DNA of 64,000 nucleotides. Source: Nocardioides sp. B-3. Its GTDB lineage: Bacteria; Actinomycetota; Actinomycetes; Propionibacteriales; Nocardioidaceae. The stretch is from positions 2,294,001 through 2,358,000 of the forward strand of contig NZ_CP087968.1 of NCBI RefSeq assembly GCF_024703895.1, read 5' to 3'. Under the pieces are notes generated by a model. It did not search any database and was not told the DNA's origin. It saw nothing but the letters and a program-made list of their open reading frames with translations. Below are positions 42,270 to 51,964 of the stretch, one piece after another. A program made the position numbers and the translations under genes. Within the stretch, counting starts at the first letter, position 1. Each line of letters begins with the position of its first letter.

Positions 42270-43016
42270 TCAGACCCGGTGCACCTTGTGGGGTGCTGCC
42301 TGCGCGACGGGCTTGATCACCAGCTCGTCGATGTTGACGTGGGCGGGCAGGGTCGCGATCCACCGCACCGCCTCGGCGACGTCCTCGGCGACCAGCGGCT
42401 CGGCCACGCCGGCATAGACCTTGTCCGCTGCGGCCCGGTCGCCGCCGAAGCGGACCGGGGGCAGAACTCGTCGGTGCGCACCATGCCCGGCGCCACCTCC
42501 GAGACCCGGATCGGTTCGCCGTTCAGCTCGAGCCGCAGCGTCTCGGTGACGGCTCGGGTGGCGTGCTTCGCGGCCGTGTAGCCACCACCGTTCTCGTAGG
42601 TCCGGCGCCCGGCGATCGAGCCCATGTTGACGATCAGGCCGGCGCCGCTGGCGCGCAGCGCGGGGGGAGCAGCGCCCGGGTGACCCGCACCGGGCCCACC
42701 ACGTTGACGTCGTACATCGCCGCCAGCTGCCCGGGATCGGCCGACTCGATCGAGTCCGCCCCGAACGCGCCGCCGGCGTTGTTGACCAGCACGTGCACGA
42801 CGTCGAGCGCGGCCGCGAACGCGGTGACCGACTCCGCGTCGGTCACGTCCGGGGGCGATGGCGACACCGCCGATCTCTCTCGCCAGAGCCTCGATCCGGT
42901 CCGTACGGCGAGCGGCGCACACCACCCGGAAGCCCGCGCTCGCCGGGGGCGCACGCGGTGGCCGCCCCGATCCCGCTGGAGGCTCCGGTGACGACGGCGA
43001 TCTTCTGGTCGGTCAT
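42270..43016 (-). CDS. Short-chain dehydrogenase/reductase, several frame breaks
   Basis: About 249 residues: MTDQKIAVVTGASSGIGAAT (NADP loop), VHVLVNNAGGAFG (NNAG), LIVNMGSIAGRRTYENGG, and YTAAKHATRAVTETLRLELN with the catalytic Tyr-x-x-x-Lys. A classical SDR similar to YdfG-type serine/3-hydroxy acid dehydrogenases (IRVSEVAPGMVRTDEF). Breaks near 42950, 42860, 42660 and 42460. It is 12 bases upstream of the racemase on the same strand, so the two could act on the same metabolite. Confidence 0.88.
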
Positions 43017-43032
43017 GTGGTCCATTCTGACG

Positions 43033-43134
43033 CCTTGGTTTCGACACGTTCGGCGCCGGGGGCGCCTCTCTGCTCAACCAGCGGCGGCGTCCCGCTGATT
43101 GAGCAGGCGCGCCAGCGCCGTGTCGAAATCAAGG
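43033..43134. repeat. Inverted pair of REP-like elements (family 1)
   Basis: CCTTGGTTTCGACACG to CAACCAGCGG at 43033-43084, followed by an inverted copy at about 43091-43134 ending in TGTCGAAATCAAGG. The pair fills the divergent gap between the SDR and RNase H genes, an arrangement like the paired REPs (BIMEs) of other bacteria. Confidence 0.8.
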
Positions 43135-43163
43135 GACCGGACGAGCCCTGATTGGATGCACCC

Positions 43164-44036
43164 GTGATCATCGCGGCGGCAGACGGCTCGGCACTCGGCA
43201 ACCCAGGACCAGCGGGGTGGGCGTGGTACGTCGACGACACGTGCTGGGCCTCGGGCGGCTGGCCCCACGGCACCAACAACATGGGCGAGCTGATGGCCGT
43301 CCTCGACCTGCTCCAGCAGACCGCGCACCTCGACGACGACCTGCTCGTCTACTGCGACAGCACCTACGTCATCAACGCCATCACCAAGTGGATGGCCGGC
43401 TGGAAGCGCAAGGGCTGGAAGACCGGGGGCGGCCAGCCGGTGAAGAACGTCGAGCTGATGAAGGCCCTCGATGCGGCGATGCGCCCCAACGTGAAGTTCG
43501 AGTGGGTCAAGGGCCACTCCGGACACGTGCTCAACGAGGCGGCCGACGTGCGGGCCAACGCCGCCGCTGCGGCGTACCAGAGGGGCGCCGTGGCCGACCC
43601 GGGCCCGGGCTTCGTCGGCAGCAGCACCGCCCACCCGGCAGCCACGGTCGGGCAGGTCGAGGAGGAGCCCGACCTGTTCTCCGACCTCGAGGCGCCCATG
43701 ACCGACGAGGAGCAGGTCGTCGCCCTCGAGCGGTCGATGCTCACCGACGAGGTGCGCGGCGATCCCGCGACGATGGCCGCGCTGCTGCACCCGCAGTGGT
43801 CGGAGATCGGTGCCTCGGGTCGCCTGTGGACCCGCGAGGACACCCCGGCCGAGGTCGGCCCGCTGGACGAGCCCGTCTCCCTCGACGTCATCTCCGTCTC
43901 CAAGGTCGCCCCCGACCTGATCCTGCTCGTCTGGCGCGCGTCCTCCGACGACGGCACCCGGCTGCGCAGCACGCTGTGGCAGCGCACCGGCGGCCAGTGG
44001 CAGGCACGTTTCCACCGGGGCACGCCCGAAGCGTGA
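43164..44036 (+). CDS. Ribonuclease HI fused to a DUF4440/SnoaL-like domain
   Basis: Intact 290-residue protein. Residues 1-150 are RNase HI with the full acidic set: AAADGSALGNPGPAGW, NNMGELMAVLDLL, VYCDSTYVINAI, and WVKGHSGHVLNEAADVRANA. It degrades RNA in RNA-DNA hybrids. Residues about 185-290 (VVALERSMLTDEVRGDPATM to LRSTLWQRTGGQWQARFHRG) form a DUF4440/NTF2-like cone domain of unknown ligand. GTG 43164 is chosen; the in-frame TTG at 43152 is less likely because the RNase strand begins right after the GTG. Confidence 0.9.
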   Translation: MIIAAADGSALGNPGPAGWAWYVDDTCWASGGWPHGTNNMGELMAVLDLLQQTAHLDDDLLVYCDSTYVINAITKWMAGWKRKGWKTGGGQPVKNVELMKALDAAMRPNVKFEWVKGHSGHVLNEAADVRANAAAAAYQRGAVADPGPGFVGSSTAHPAATVGQVEEEPDLFSDLEAPMTDEEQVVALERSMLTDEVRGDPATMAALLHPQWSEIGASGRLWTREDTPAEVGPLDEPVSLDVISVSKVAPDLILLVWRASSDDGTRLRSTLWQRTGGQWQARFHRGTPEA

Positions 44037-44051
44037 CCTTCACCATGTGGC

Positions 44052-44070
44052 GAAGGTAAGGCTTACCTAC
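44052..44070 (+). promoter_or_regulatory. Iron box (DtxR/IdeR operator)
   Basis: GAAGGTAAGGCTTACCTAC is palindromic and matches the DtxR/IdeR consensus (TTAGGTTAGGCTAACCTAA) at 15 of 19 positions. It lies 12 bases before the GTG of the adenylation-acyltransferase gene, over the expected promoter, so iron-replete repression is likely. Confidence 0.8.
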
Positions 44071-44082
44071 TAAAGTTCGCGG

Positions 44083-46598
44083 GTGACCACCACCCCGCAC
44101 CTCGGACGCGCCGCCCGGCCGCTCGAGACCCACCTCGCCTCGTTCGGCGAGCGCGTGGCCCTGCGCGCGGGTGCCCAGACCCTGTCGTACGCCGACCTCG
44201 CCGGTCGCGTCCGCGACGTCGCCGATGCCTATGCCGGCGAGCGGCGGCTGGTGCTGCAGACGCCGGGGCAGGACGTCGACTCGGTCGTGGAATACCTCGG
44301 CGCCCTCGCGGCCGACCGTGTCGTGATCGTGGCCGGTTCGCACGCCGACGCGCTCATCGACGCCCGGGACCCGGACGTCGTCGTCGGCGCGCACCGGACC
44401 TTCCGTCGGGACGTGTCTGCCCACGAGCTGCACCCCCGACCTCGCCCTCCTGCTCTCGACGAGCGGCACCACCGGCTCGCCCAAGCTGGTGCGACTCGGT
44501 CTCGACGGCCTGCTCGCCAACGCGGTCGCCATCGCCGCGTCGCTCTCGATCCGGTCCGACGACGTCGCCGCGACCACACTGCCGATGCACTACTGCTACG
44601 GCCTGTCCGTGCTTCACAGCCACCTGCTCGCCGGTGCGAGCCTGCTGCTCACCGACGACTCGGTCCTCGACGAGAGCTTCTGGAGCGACGTCGCGACCCA
44701 CGGCGTCACCACGATCCCGGGCGTCCCGCACACCTTCGACCTGCTGGAGCGCAGTCGTTTCGCGGATCGCTCGACCCCGACGCTGCGCACGCTGACGCAG
44801 GCCGGTGGCCGGATGGCCCCCGAGCGGGTCCGGCGGTTCGCCGAGCTCGGCCAGCGCCGCGGCTTCGACCTCTTCGTCATGTACGGCGCCACGGAGGCCA
44901 CGGCACGCATGAGCGTGCTGCCCTCCGACCTCGCGCTGGCGGCGCCGACCTCGATCGGCCGGCCGCTGGCGAGCACCACCTTCCGCCCGGACGAGGTCAA
45001 CGACGAGGGCGTCGGCGAGCTCGTCTTCACCGGACCCAACGTGATGCTCGGCTATGCCACCTCGCCCGCCGACCTCGCACTGGGCAGGACCGTCGCCGAG
45101 CTTCGCACCGGTGACCCGGCTCGCGAGCTCCCCCGACGGGCTGTGGGAGGTCGTCGGCCGGTGCAACCGGCTCGCCAAGGTCTGCGGGCTCCGCATCGAC
45201 CTCGACCACGTCGAGCGCACGCTGTGCGACCGGGGGTTCGTCGTCGCGGCCGCCGATGGCGGGGACCGCCTCGTCATCGGCATCGCGGACGGCGCCCGAC
45301 CCGTCGCCGTACACACCCTGCTCGGCATCGCCACCGAGGTGACCGGCGTGCCCGCCGCGCTGATCGACGTCGTGGTGCTGCCCGACCTGCCGCGGCTGGA
45401 CAACGGGAAGGTCGACTACTCCTCGCTGGTTCAAGCGAGCCTTGGTTTCGACACGTTCGGCGCTGGCGCGCCTCACTGCTCAACCAGCGGAGACGGCGTT
45501 TCGCCGGCCGACGTCACCGCGCTATTCGCGACGGTGCTCGCCCGCCCGGACGCCCAGCCGACGCATTCCTTCGTCGACCCGGGTGGCGACTCGCTGTCCT
45601 ACGTCGAGGCCTCGCTCCGCCTCGAGCGGCTTCTCGGCGAGCTGCCCCCGGGTTGGCACGCGCGGTCCGCGGCGGCCCTCGCGGACTCGGCCGGTGAGCC
45701 GAAGTGGGGCCGCGCTGTCGAGACCAACGTCGTGCTGCGGGCGCTGGCGATCTTCACGATCGTGGCGTCGCACGCCAACCTCTTCGTGCTGATGGGCGGC
45801 GCGCACGTGCTGCTCGCGGTCGTCGGCTTCAACCTCGGTCGCTTCCAGCTCGGCGACCAGCCGCGCGGGCAACGGGTTCGCGGCATGCTGCGAGGGGTGG
45901 CCCGCGTGGTCGTGCCGTCGGTGCTGGTGATCGGCACCATCGCCTCGGTCACCACCGAGATCACCCGGAAGCAGGCGCTGCTCGTCACGTCGTTCACGGA
46001 GTGGAGCTGGTCCGAGCCGAGGTGGAGCTACTGGTTCATCGAGGCGCTCGCGCTCTCCACCCTGCTGCTGGCCGCGCTGCTCGCCATCCCGGCCGTCGAC
46101 CGCGCGTCACGCCGGTGGCCGTTCGCCCTGCCCGTCGCGCTCACGATCGCGCTGACGCCCGGTCGTTTCGACCTGTTCGGCATCCCCGGCGACCACGTGC
46201 ACCGGCTCAACGGCATGTTCTGGCTGGTCACGCTCGGCTGGGCGATCTCGCAGGCCCGCACGGCCCGACAACGCCTCGTCGTGAGCGCCCTGACGCTCTG
46301 GCTGGCGCCGGGCTTCTTCATCGTCGGCGGGCCGCTGCGGCCGGCCTACCTCGTCGTCGGGCTGCTCGCGTTGATCTGGCTGCCGCAGGTCCGGTTGCCG
46401 TCCCTCGCGGCGTCGCTCATCGGCGTGCTCGCCGCGTCGTCGCTGTGGATCTACCTCCTGCACTGGCGGGTCTACCCCGCCTTCGAGGTGTCCTCGCCGG
46501 TGCTCGCGACCGTGCTGTCGCTGGCGGTCGGGGTGGCGGCGGCCGAGGGCGTACGCCGAGTGGGCAACCGCCTGCAGGACCGCCTCGGGAATCGCTGA
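44083..46598 (+). CDS. Adenylation-carrier-acyltransferase (A-T-AT3) NRPS-like membrane protein
   Basis: About 838 residues. Residues 1-450: adenylation domain with LLLSTSGTTGSPKLVRLG (A3), VMYGATEATARMS (A5), GLWEVVGRCNRLAKVCG (A7-A8) and PRLDNGKVDYSS (A10 Lys). Residues 452-469 are translated REP-like repeat. About 480-545: carrier domain with the phosphopantetheine Ser in FVDPGGDSLSYVEA. About 560-835: eight to ten membrane helices of the acyltransferase-3 family (HANLFVLMGGAHVLLAVVGF, SSLWIYLLHWRVYPAF). One protein thus activates an acid, holds it as thioester and probably transfers it at the membrane. Iron box upstream. Breaks near 44440 and 45125. Confidence 0.8.
45440..45490. repeat. 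REP-like element (family 1) inside a coding region
   Basis: CCTTGGTTTCGACACG through CTCAACCAGCGG. It is in frame in the linker between the adenylation and carrier domains and is read as LGFDTFGAGAPHCSTSG. Confidence 0.75.
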
Positions 46599-46622
46599 CG
46601 CCGCACGCGTGTTCAACCCCGC

Positions 46623-47879
46623 GTGGACCGCGTAGCGATGATCAGCCTGCACACCTCCCCGCTGGACCAGCCGGGGATCGGTGACGCGGGCGGCATGAAC
46701 GTCTACGTCGTCGAGCTCTCCCGCCGGCTCGCCGCGCAGGGCATCGCCGTCGACGTCTTCACGCGCGCCACGTCCTCCCAGCTGCCGCCCGTCGTCGAGG
46801 CCTTCGACGGCGTCCACGTGCGCCACATCGCGGCCGGCCCCTTCGAGGGCCTGACCAAGGGCGAGCTGCCCGGGCAGCTGTGTGCGTTCGCCCGCGAGGT
46901 GCTGCGTGCCGAGGCCAGCCAGCCGCTCGGCCACTACGACGTGGTGCACTCGCACTACTGGCTCTCGGGTCAGGTCGGCGCGCTCGCGCGCGACCGCTGG
47001 GGCGTGCCGCTCGTGCACTCGATGCACACCATGGCCAAGGTCAAGAACGAGGCGCTCGCCGTCGGCGACACCCCCCGAGCCGCTCGCGCGGTCATCGGCG
47101 AGGAGCAGGTCGTCGAGGCGTCGGACCTGCTGATCGCCAACACCGACCTCGAGGCCAAGCAGCTGATGAACCTCTACGGCGCCGACCCCGACCGGGTCGA
47201 GGTCGTGCACCCGGGCGTCGACCTGTCGGTCTTCAAGCCCCCGGACAAGAGGGTCGTACGCCGCCAGCTCGGACTGCCCGAGGACGCGATCGTGCTGATG
47301 TTCGCCGGTCGCATCCAGCCGCTCAAGGCCCCCGACGTGCTCCTGCGCGCGGTCAGCGTGCTGCTCGACCGCGACCCGTCGCTGCGCTCGCGACTCGTCG
47401 TACCCATCGTCGGCGGCCCGTCCGGCAGTGGCCTCGAGCACCCGGAGTCCCCTGGCCCAGCTGGCCGACGAGCTCGAGCTGAATGACGTGGTCCGCTTCG
47501 TGCCGCCGGTCGCCCAGCCGGAGCTGGCGCGCTGGTGCGCTGCCGCGACCGCGGTCGCCGTACCGTCCTACAACGAGTCGTTCGGCCCGGTCGCCGCCGA
47601 GGCCCAGGGCCACCGGCACCCCCGTCGTGGCCGCCGCGGTCGGCGGGCTGACCACCGTCGTCGCCGACGGGACCAGCGGCCTGCTGGTCGACTCGCACGA
47701 CGCCCACGACTGGGCCAACGCGCTGCGCCGGCTGATCGACGATCCGGCGCTGACCGCCCGGCTCGGCGAGGGTGCGCTGCGGCACGCCCACGACTTCTCC
47801 CCGGGAGAAGACCGCGGAGCGCACGCTCGCGGCCTACCGCGACGCCCGCACACTGATGCGTGATGAGATGTCGGTGTGA
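46623..47879 (+). CDS. mshA: D-inositol-3-phosphate glycosyltransferase (mycothiol synthesis), frame breaks
   Basis: About 418 residues, GT4 family. MshA joins GlcNAc to inositol-3-phosphate, the first step of mycothiol. Motifs: [79 protein letters not shown], and the EX7E motif in [13 protein letters not shown]. Breaks near 47450, 47615 and 47808; the corrected end is [10 protein letters not shown] at 47879. It overlaps the YbjN gene by 4 bases (GTGA). Breaks are in the C-terminal half only. Confidence 0.95.
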
Positions 47880-48379
47880 CTGCACCTGACGTGATCCGTG
47901 GCTATCTCGACGCCAACGAGATCGCCTACGAATCGCTCAGTGACACCTCCTTCTCGCTCACGCTGCCCGGTGAGAAGAAGCTGCAGACCCCGGTCCGGCT
48001 CGACGTCGGGGAGCATGCCCTCGGGGTGCACGCCTTCGTGTGCCGCAACCCCGACGAGAACCACGATCGCGTCTACCGCTGGCTCCTCGAGCGCAACCTG
48101 AGGATGTACGCCGTCGCGTTCGCCGTCGACCACGCGGGCGACATCTACCTCGATGCCCGCCTGCCGCTCTCCTCGGTGAACGACGGCGAGCTCGACCGGA
48201 TCCTCGGCTCCGTGCTTGCGCACGCCGACGAGTCGTTCAACGCCATCCTCGAGCTCGGCTTCGCCAGCTCGATCCGCAAGGAGTGGGAGTGGCGGATCTC
48301 CCGCGGGGAGTCGACGGCCAACCTCGAGGCGTTCCGGGGCTGGCTCGAGGCCGGCACCGACCCCTCCCCTTCCATGTAA
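47876..48379 (+). CDS. YbjN domain-containing protein
   Basis: Intact 167-residue cytoplasmic protein with the YbjN/type III secretion chaperone-like fold: SLTLPGEKKLQTPVRLDVGE, RVYRWLLERNLRMYAVAFAV, IYLDARLPLSSVNDGELDRI. It follows mshA exactly as Rv0487 follows Rv0486 in M. tuberculosis. Function unknown. Its TAA stop lies inside the left arm of a family 2 hairpin. Confidence 0.85.
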   Translation: MTAPDVIRGYLDANEIAYESLSDTSFSLTLPGEKKLQTPVRLDVGEHALGVHAFVCRNPDENHDRVYRWLLERNLRMYAVAFAVDHAGDIYLDARLPLSSVNDGELDRILGSVLAHADESFNAILELGFASSIRKEWEWRISRGESTANLEAFRGWLEAGTDPSPSM

Positions 48380-48446
48380 CCGGCGTTTACCCGGACTGAA
48401 CGGCCCACGCAACGGCCGGTCAGTTCAGGGTAAACGCCGGTTACAT
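48374..48446. repeat. 73-bp hairpin repeat (family 2), copy B
   Basis: ATGTAACCGGCGTTTACCC pairs perfectly with its complement ending at 48446, with an inner ACTGAACGGCC / GGCCGGTCAGT stem. It is closely similar to copy A at 20691-20762 and sits between the convergent YbjN and DUF1304 genes. Confidence 0.88.
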
Positions 48447-48464
48447 TTGTACGGCGACGAGCGC

Positions 48465-48818
48465 TCACCCCGCGAGCAGCACCGCGGCGAGGGCCAGCAC
48501 GGCCGGCACCGCCCGGACGAAGAGGATCTTGCGGCTGACCGTCGCGGCGCCGTACAGACCCGCGACGATCACGCAGCCGAGGAAGAAGACCTTGAAGGCG
48601 AGGTTGTCGTCGACCGGGCCCCACACGAGCCCGGCGACCGGGAAGCCGTTGTAGAGGCCCCCGGTTGGCGGCCAGCGACTTCGTCTCCTCCGCGAAGGCG
48701 GGAGTCAGCCCGAACGCCGCGCGGCCTGCCGGCTTGGTCCACAGGAACATCTCGAGCACGAGGAAGTAGGCGTGCAGCGCGGCGACGACACCGACGAGGA
48801 AGTTGGCGACCAGAGTCA
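48465..48818 (-). CDS. DUF1304 family membrane protein, one frame break
   Basis: About 118 residues, four membrane helices: MTLVANFLVGVVAALHAYFL, the family motif LEMFLWTKPAGRAAFGL, LAANRGLYNG and VFFLGCVIVAGLYGA. DUF1304 proteins are small inner membrane proteins without known role. The break is near 48660. Upstream is the DMT transporter on the same strand, 21 bases away. Confidence 0.82.
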
Positions 48819-48839
48819 TGTCCGCAGCATGGCAGGTCG

Positions 48840-49777
48840 TCAGGCCTTCGGGGCGGACTTCCGGCGCGTGAGCAGCACGCCGGCGATGCACAGCCCGCCG
48901 CCGAGGAACGCCAGCGCCGGCGGCACCTCGTCGAGCAGGAACCACGCCATCAGCGCGGTGATGAACGGGACGAGGAAGGTCGACTGCGCGAACTTGCCGG
49001 CGTCGGCGTGGCTGAGCGCGAACGCCCGGGTGGTGAAGGCGATCGCGCTCGGGGAAGACGCCGAGGTAGAGGATCCACCACAGCGTGTCGGCGCTGGCGT
49101 CGCCGAGCACGCTGACCGTCTGGCCGGCCCACGGCAGACAGACGACGGCGCCCACGACGGCATACCAGAACGTCAGGTCGAGGGCGCGCATGTGCGGCAG
49201 CAGCTTCTTCTGGGTCAGTACGCCGACCGCGAAGGTCAGTGCCGCGACCACCGAGAGCAGCACGCCGACCATGTCGCCGCTGTCACCCCGGGAGGACGCG
49301 CGGCCGATGATGACCACGCCGGAGAAGCCGACGCCCATGCCGATGAGCAGCCACTTCGAGAGCCGCTCGCCGAGGAAGAACGTCGCGAGCAGCGCGACCG
49401 GGGAGCGGACCGATCTGCACGATCAGCGCCGCCGTGGCCGCGTCGATGCGCCGCTCGGACTCGTTGAGGGCGAGGTTGTAGACGCCGAACCAGCTCGCCC
49501 CACCGGCGACGATCAGCGGCCACTCGCGCCTCGTCGGGGAGCCGGGGCAGCCGGCCCTTCATCAGCGCCAGCAGGGCGAGCGCCATCACCAGCAGCCGGC
49601 TCAGCGAGAGCGCGCCCGGGGGCACGGACTCGCCGAGGTGCCGGATCCCGACGAAGGCGCTGGCCCAGAGCACGAGGGTGGTCGCGACGGCGGCCAGCGC
49701 GGCAGCCGGGCCTTGGGCGCCACCACGGTCGGCGTCTCGACGGGTTGGGTCGGCGTCGTGCCGGGCGTCGTTGTCAC
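48840..49777 (-). CDS. EamA/DMT-family transporter, frame breaks
   Basis: About 312 residues with ten predicted helices in two EamA repeats: TTLVLWASAFVGIRHLGESV and GALSLSRLLVMALALLALMK in the first, VGVLLSVVAALTFAVGVLTQ, LTFWYAVVGAVVCLPWAGQT and FLVPFITALMAWFLLDEVPP in the second. Such transporters export metabolites or amino acids. Breaks near 49690, 49535, 49405 and 49050. GTG start at 49777. Confidence 0.85.
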
Positions 49778-49851
49778 GAGTCAAGGCTACGGACGACCAT
49801 GACGGTGCGCGAGCGGATTCCGGACAGGGAACCCCGACTTCCCGCCGACGG

Positions 49852-50528
49852 TCAGAGGTCGAGCTTGTAGCCCAACCCACGCACCGTCACGAGGTACTTC
49901 GGCTCGCCCGGGTCGGGCTCGAGCTTCGCGCGCAGGCGCTTGACGTGTACGTCGAGGGTCTTGGTGTCGCCGACGTAGTCGGAGCCCCACACGCGGTCGA
50001 TGAGCTGGCCGCGCGTGAGCACCCGGCCGGGGTTGCGCAGGAACATCTCCAGCAGCTCGAACTCCTTGAGCGGCAGGCGCTGCTCGGAGCCGTCGACGGT
50101 GACGACGTGGCGCTCGACGTCCATGCGCACCGGTCCGGCCTCGAGGGTGTCGGGCAGCAGGTCGGGCTCTCGGCCGCGGCGCAGCACGGCGCGGATGCGG
50201 GCGACGAGCTCGCGGGGGAGTAGGGCTTGGTGACGTAGTCGTCGGCGCCGAGCTCGAGGCCCACCACCTTGTCGACCTCGTCGTCCTTCGCGCTGACCAT
50301 GATCACCGGGACGCTGGACGTCTGACGGATCTGGCGGCAGACCTCCGTGCCCGGCAGGCCGGGCAGCATCAGGTCCAGCAGCACGATGTCGGCGCCGTTG
50401 CGCTCGAACTCTGCGATGGCGGAGTTGCCGTCGGCGGCGATCGCCACCTCGTAGCCCTCCTTGCGGAGCATGTAGGCGAGCGCGTCGCTGTAGCTCTCTT
50501 CGTCCTCGACGACGAGTACCCGGGTCAT
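49852..50528 (-). CDS. regX3: Two-component response regulator, phosphate responsive, one frame break
   Basis: About 226 residues, OmpR/PhoB type. Receiver domain: MTRVLVVEDEESYSDALAYM with acidic pocket Glu-Asp, IVLLDLMLPGLPG with the phosphorylated Asp, VPVIMVSAKDD, and DDYVTKPYS with Lys. Winged-helix output: PLKEFELLEMFLRNPGRVLT and GDTKTLDVHVKRLRAKLE. Closest known type is RegX3, partner of SenX3, controlling phosphate uptake. Break near 50215. It lies 66 bases downstream of senX3 with a hairpin in between. Confidence 0.93.
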
Positions 50529-50541
50529 GCGGGGTCCCCGT

Positions 50542-50585
50542 CGCGTTGTTCGCTGGAGGAGCGAAGCGGGGAATCGGACAACGCG
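50542..50585. repeat. Nested hairpin in the senX3-regX3 gap
   Basis: CGCGTTGT at 50542-50549 pairs with ACAACGCG at 50578-50585, and inside it TTCGCT pairs with AGCGAA over a GGAGG loop (50549-50565). It is transcribed between the two coupled genes and may tune regX3 expression. Confidence 0.6.
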
Positions 50586-50594
50586 GTGGGGTGC

Positions 50595-51844
50595 TCACCG
50601 GCGTACCTCCTGCTGTTCCGTGTTGGCGCCGCTGTCGGCGTCGTGGTGTCTGGCTCTGGGGGTGGGATCGGGTGTACGGCGCGGGGGCACGACCATCGCC
50701 ACCGGCCCCGACGGTCCGTCGTGATGGTGCGGGTTGAGCGGCAGGGTCAACGTGAACGTCGAGCCCTGCCCCTCGACGGACCACACGCTCACGTCGCCGC
50801 CATGGGTGGCCGCGACGTGCTTGACGATGGACAGGCCGAGACCGGTGCCGCCGGTGGAGCGGTGGCGCGCCGGGTCGACGCGGTAGAACCGCTCGAAGAT
50901 GCGGTCGATCTCGCGGGCCGGGATGCCGATGCCCCGGTCGACGACCGATATCTGCGCGGTGTCGCCCAGCGACTTGGTGCTGACCAGCACCCGCGATCCC
51001 CGTCGGAGTAGGCCACGGCGTTGGCGACGAGGTTGCTCACCGCGGCGCTGATCTGGTCGAGGGAGCCGAACACCTCGAGCTCGTTGTCGCCCGTGGTGAC
51101 CGGGGTAATGCCCTTGGCGCCCGCGTCGATGGTGCTGGTGTCGACGGCGGCGGCGACCACGTCGTCCGGGGACACCGGGACCGGCGCCTCGAGCGGGTCG
51201 TCGCCCCGGAGGCGGGAGAGCTCGATGATCTGCTGGACGAGCTTGGTCAGCCGGTCGCTCTCCGTCAGCATCCGCTTGGCAAACCGCTCGACTGCCTCGG
51301 GGTCGTCCGCGGCCTCGGTGACTGCCTCTGCGAGCAGGCGGATCGCGCCGACCGGCGTCTTCAGCTCGTGGCTGACGTTGGCGACGAAGTCACGGCGTAC
51401 GGCCTCGACCCGACGCTCGCGCGTGCGGTCCTCGACCAGCGCCAGCACCGGGCGCGAGCCCAGCGGTGCAACGCGTGCGATGACCGTGCGCGCGGACGAG
51501 CTGTCGGTGCCCGTGGTGCAGCTCGGTCTCGCGGATCTGGCCGTCGCGGCGCACCTGTCGGATCAGGGCCGACAGGTCAGGGACGAGCACCTCGTTGCCG
51601 CGGACCGGAGCCGAGCGCGTAGGCCGGCGCGGAGGCCTTCAGGACGTGGTCCTCGGCGTCGACGACGACCGCGCTGGAGCGCAGCACCGAGAGCACCGCG
51701 GCGACGCCCGGGGGCACCAGCGGCTCCTCGACATGGGGCAGGCGGGACTGCTGGCGATCGCTGATGTGCCAGGGCGAGCACGCTGCCGCCGGCGACGATT
51801 GCTCCGATGACGGCCGCGAGCGCTGCCTGCGTCGTCGGGTCCAC
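50595..51844 (-). CDS. senX3: Two-component sensor histidine kinase, phosphate responsive, frame breaks
   Basis: About 416 residues. One N-terminal membrane segment (AALAAVIGAIVAGGSVLALA), a PAS-like region (AAVLSVLRSSAVVVDAEDHV), the phosphoacceptor helix RRDFVANVSHELKTPVGAIR with the His, and the ATPase boxes: N (SNLVANAVAYS), G1 (DRGIGIPAREIDRIFERFYR) and G2 (GGTGLGLSIVKHVAATHGGD). Together with RegX3 it senses phosphate starvation, with PhoU as negative modulator. Breaks near 51010, 51480-51500, 51620 and 51740. GTG start at 51844; divergent from phoU. Confidence 0.92.
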
Positions 51845-51903
51845 ACGCTGATCGTACGCATCCTGACACGTCGAATTCGCCGTGTGGACGTCGAGCGCCC
51901 ACT

Positions 51904-51925
51904 GTTCACGCCCAGTTCACCGAAG
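51904..51925. promoter_or_regulatory. PHO box between senX3 and phoU
   Basis: Two GTTCAC direct repeats start at 51904 and 51915, exactly 11 bp apart (GTTCACGCCCA then GTTCACCGAAG). This is the layout and sequence of actinobacterial PhoP/RegX3 operators. It lies upstream of both phoU (plus) and senX3 (minus), so autoregulation is expected. Confidence 0.78.
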
Positions 51926-51964
51926 ACGGTCCGGGTCGGTTGTGGCTCGCCTTAGGCTTCGTCC

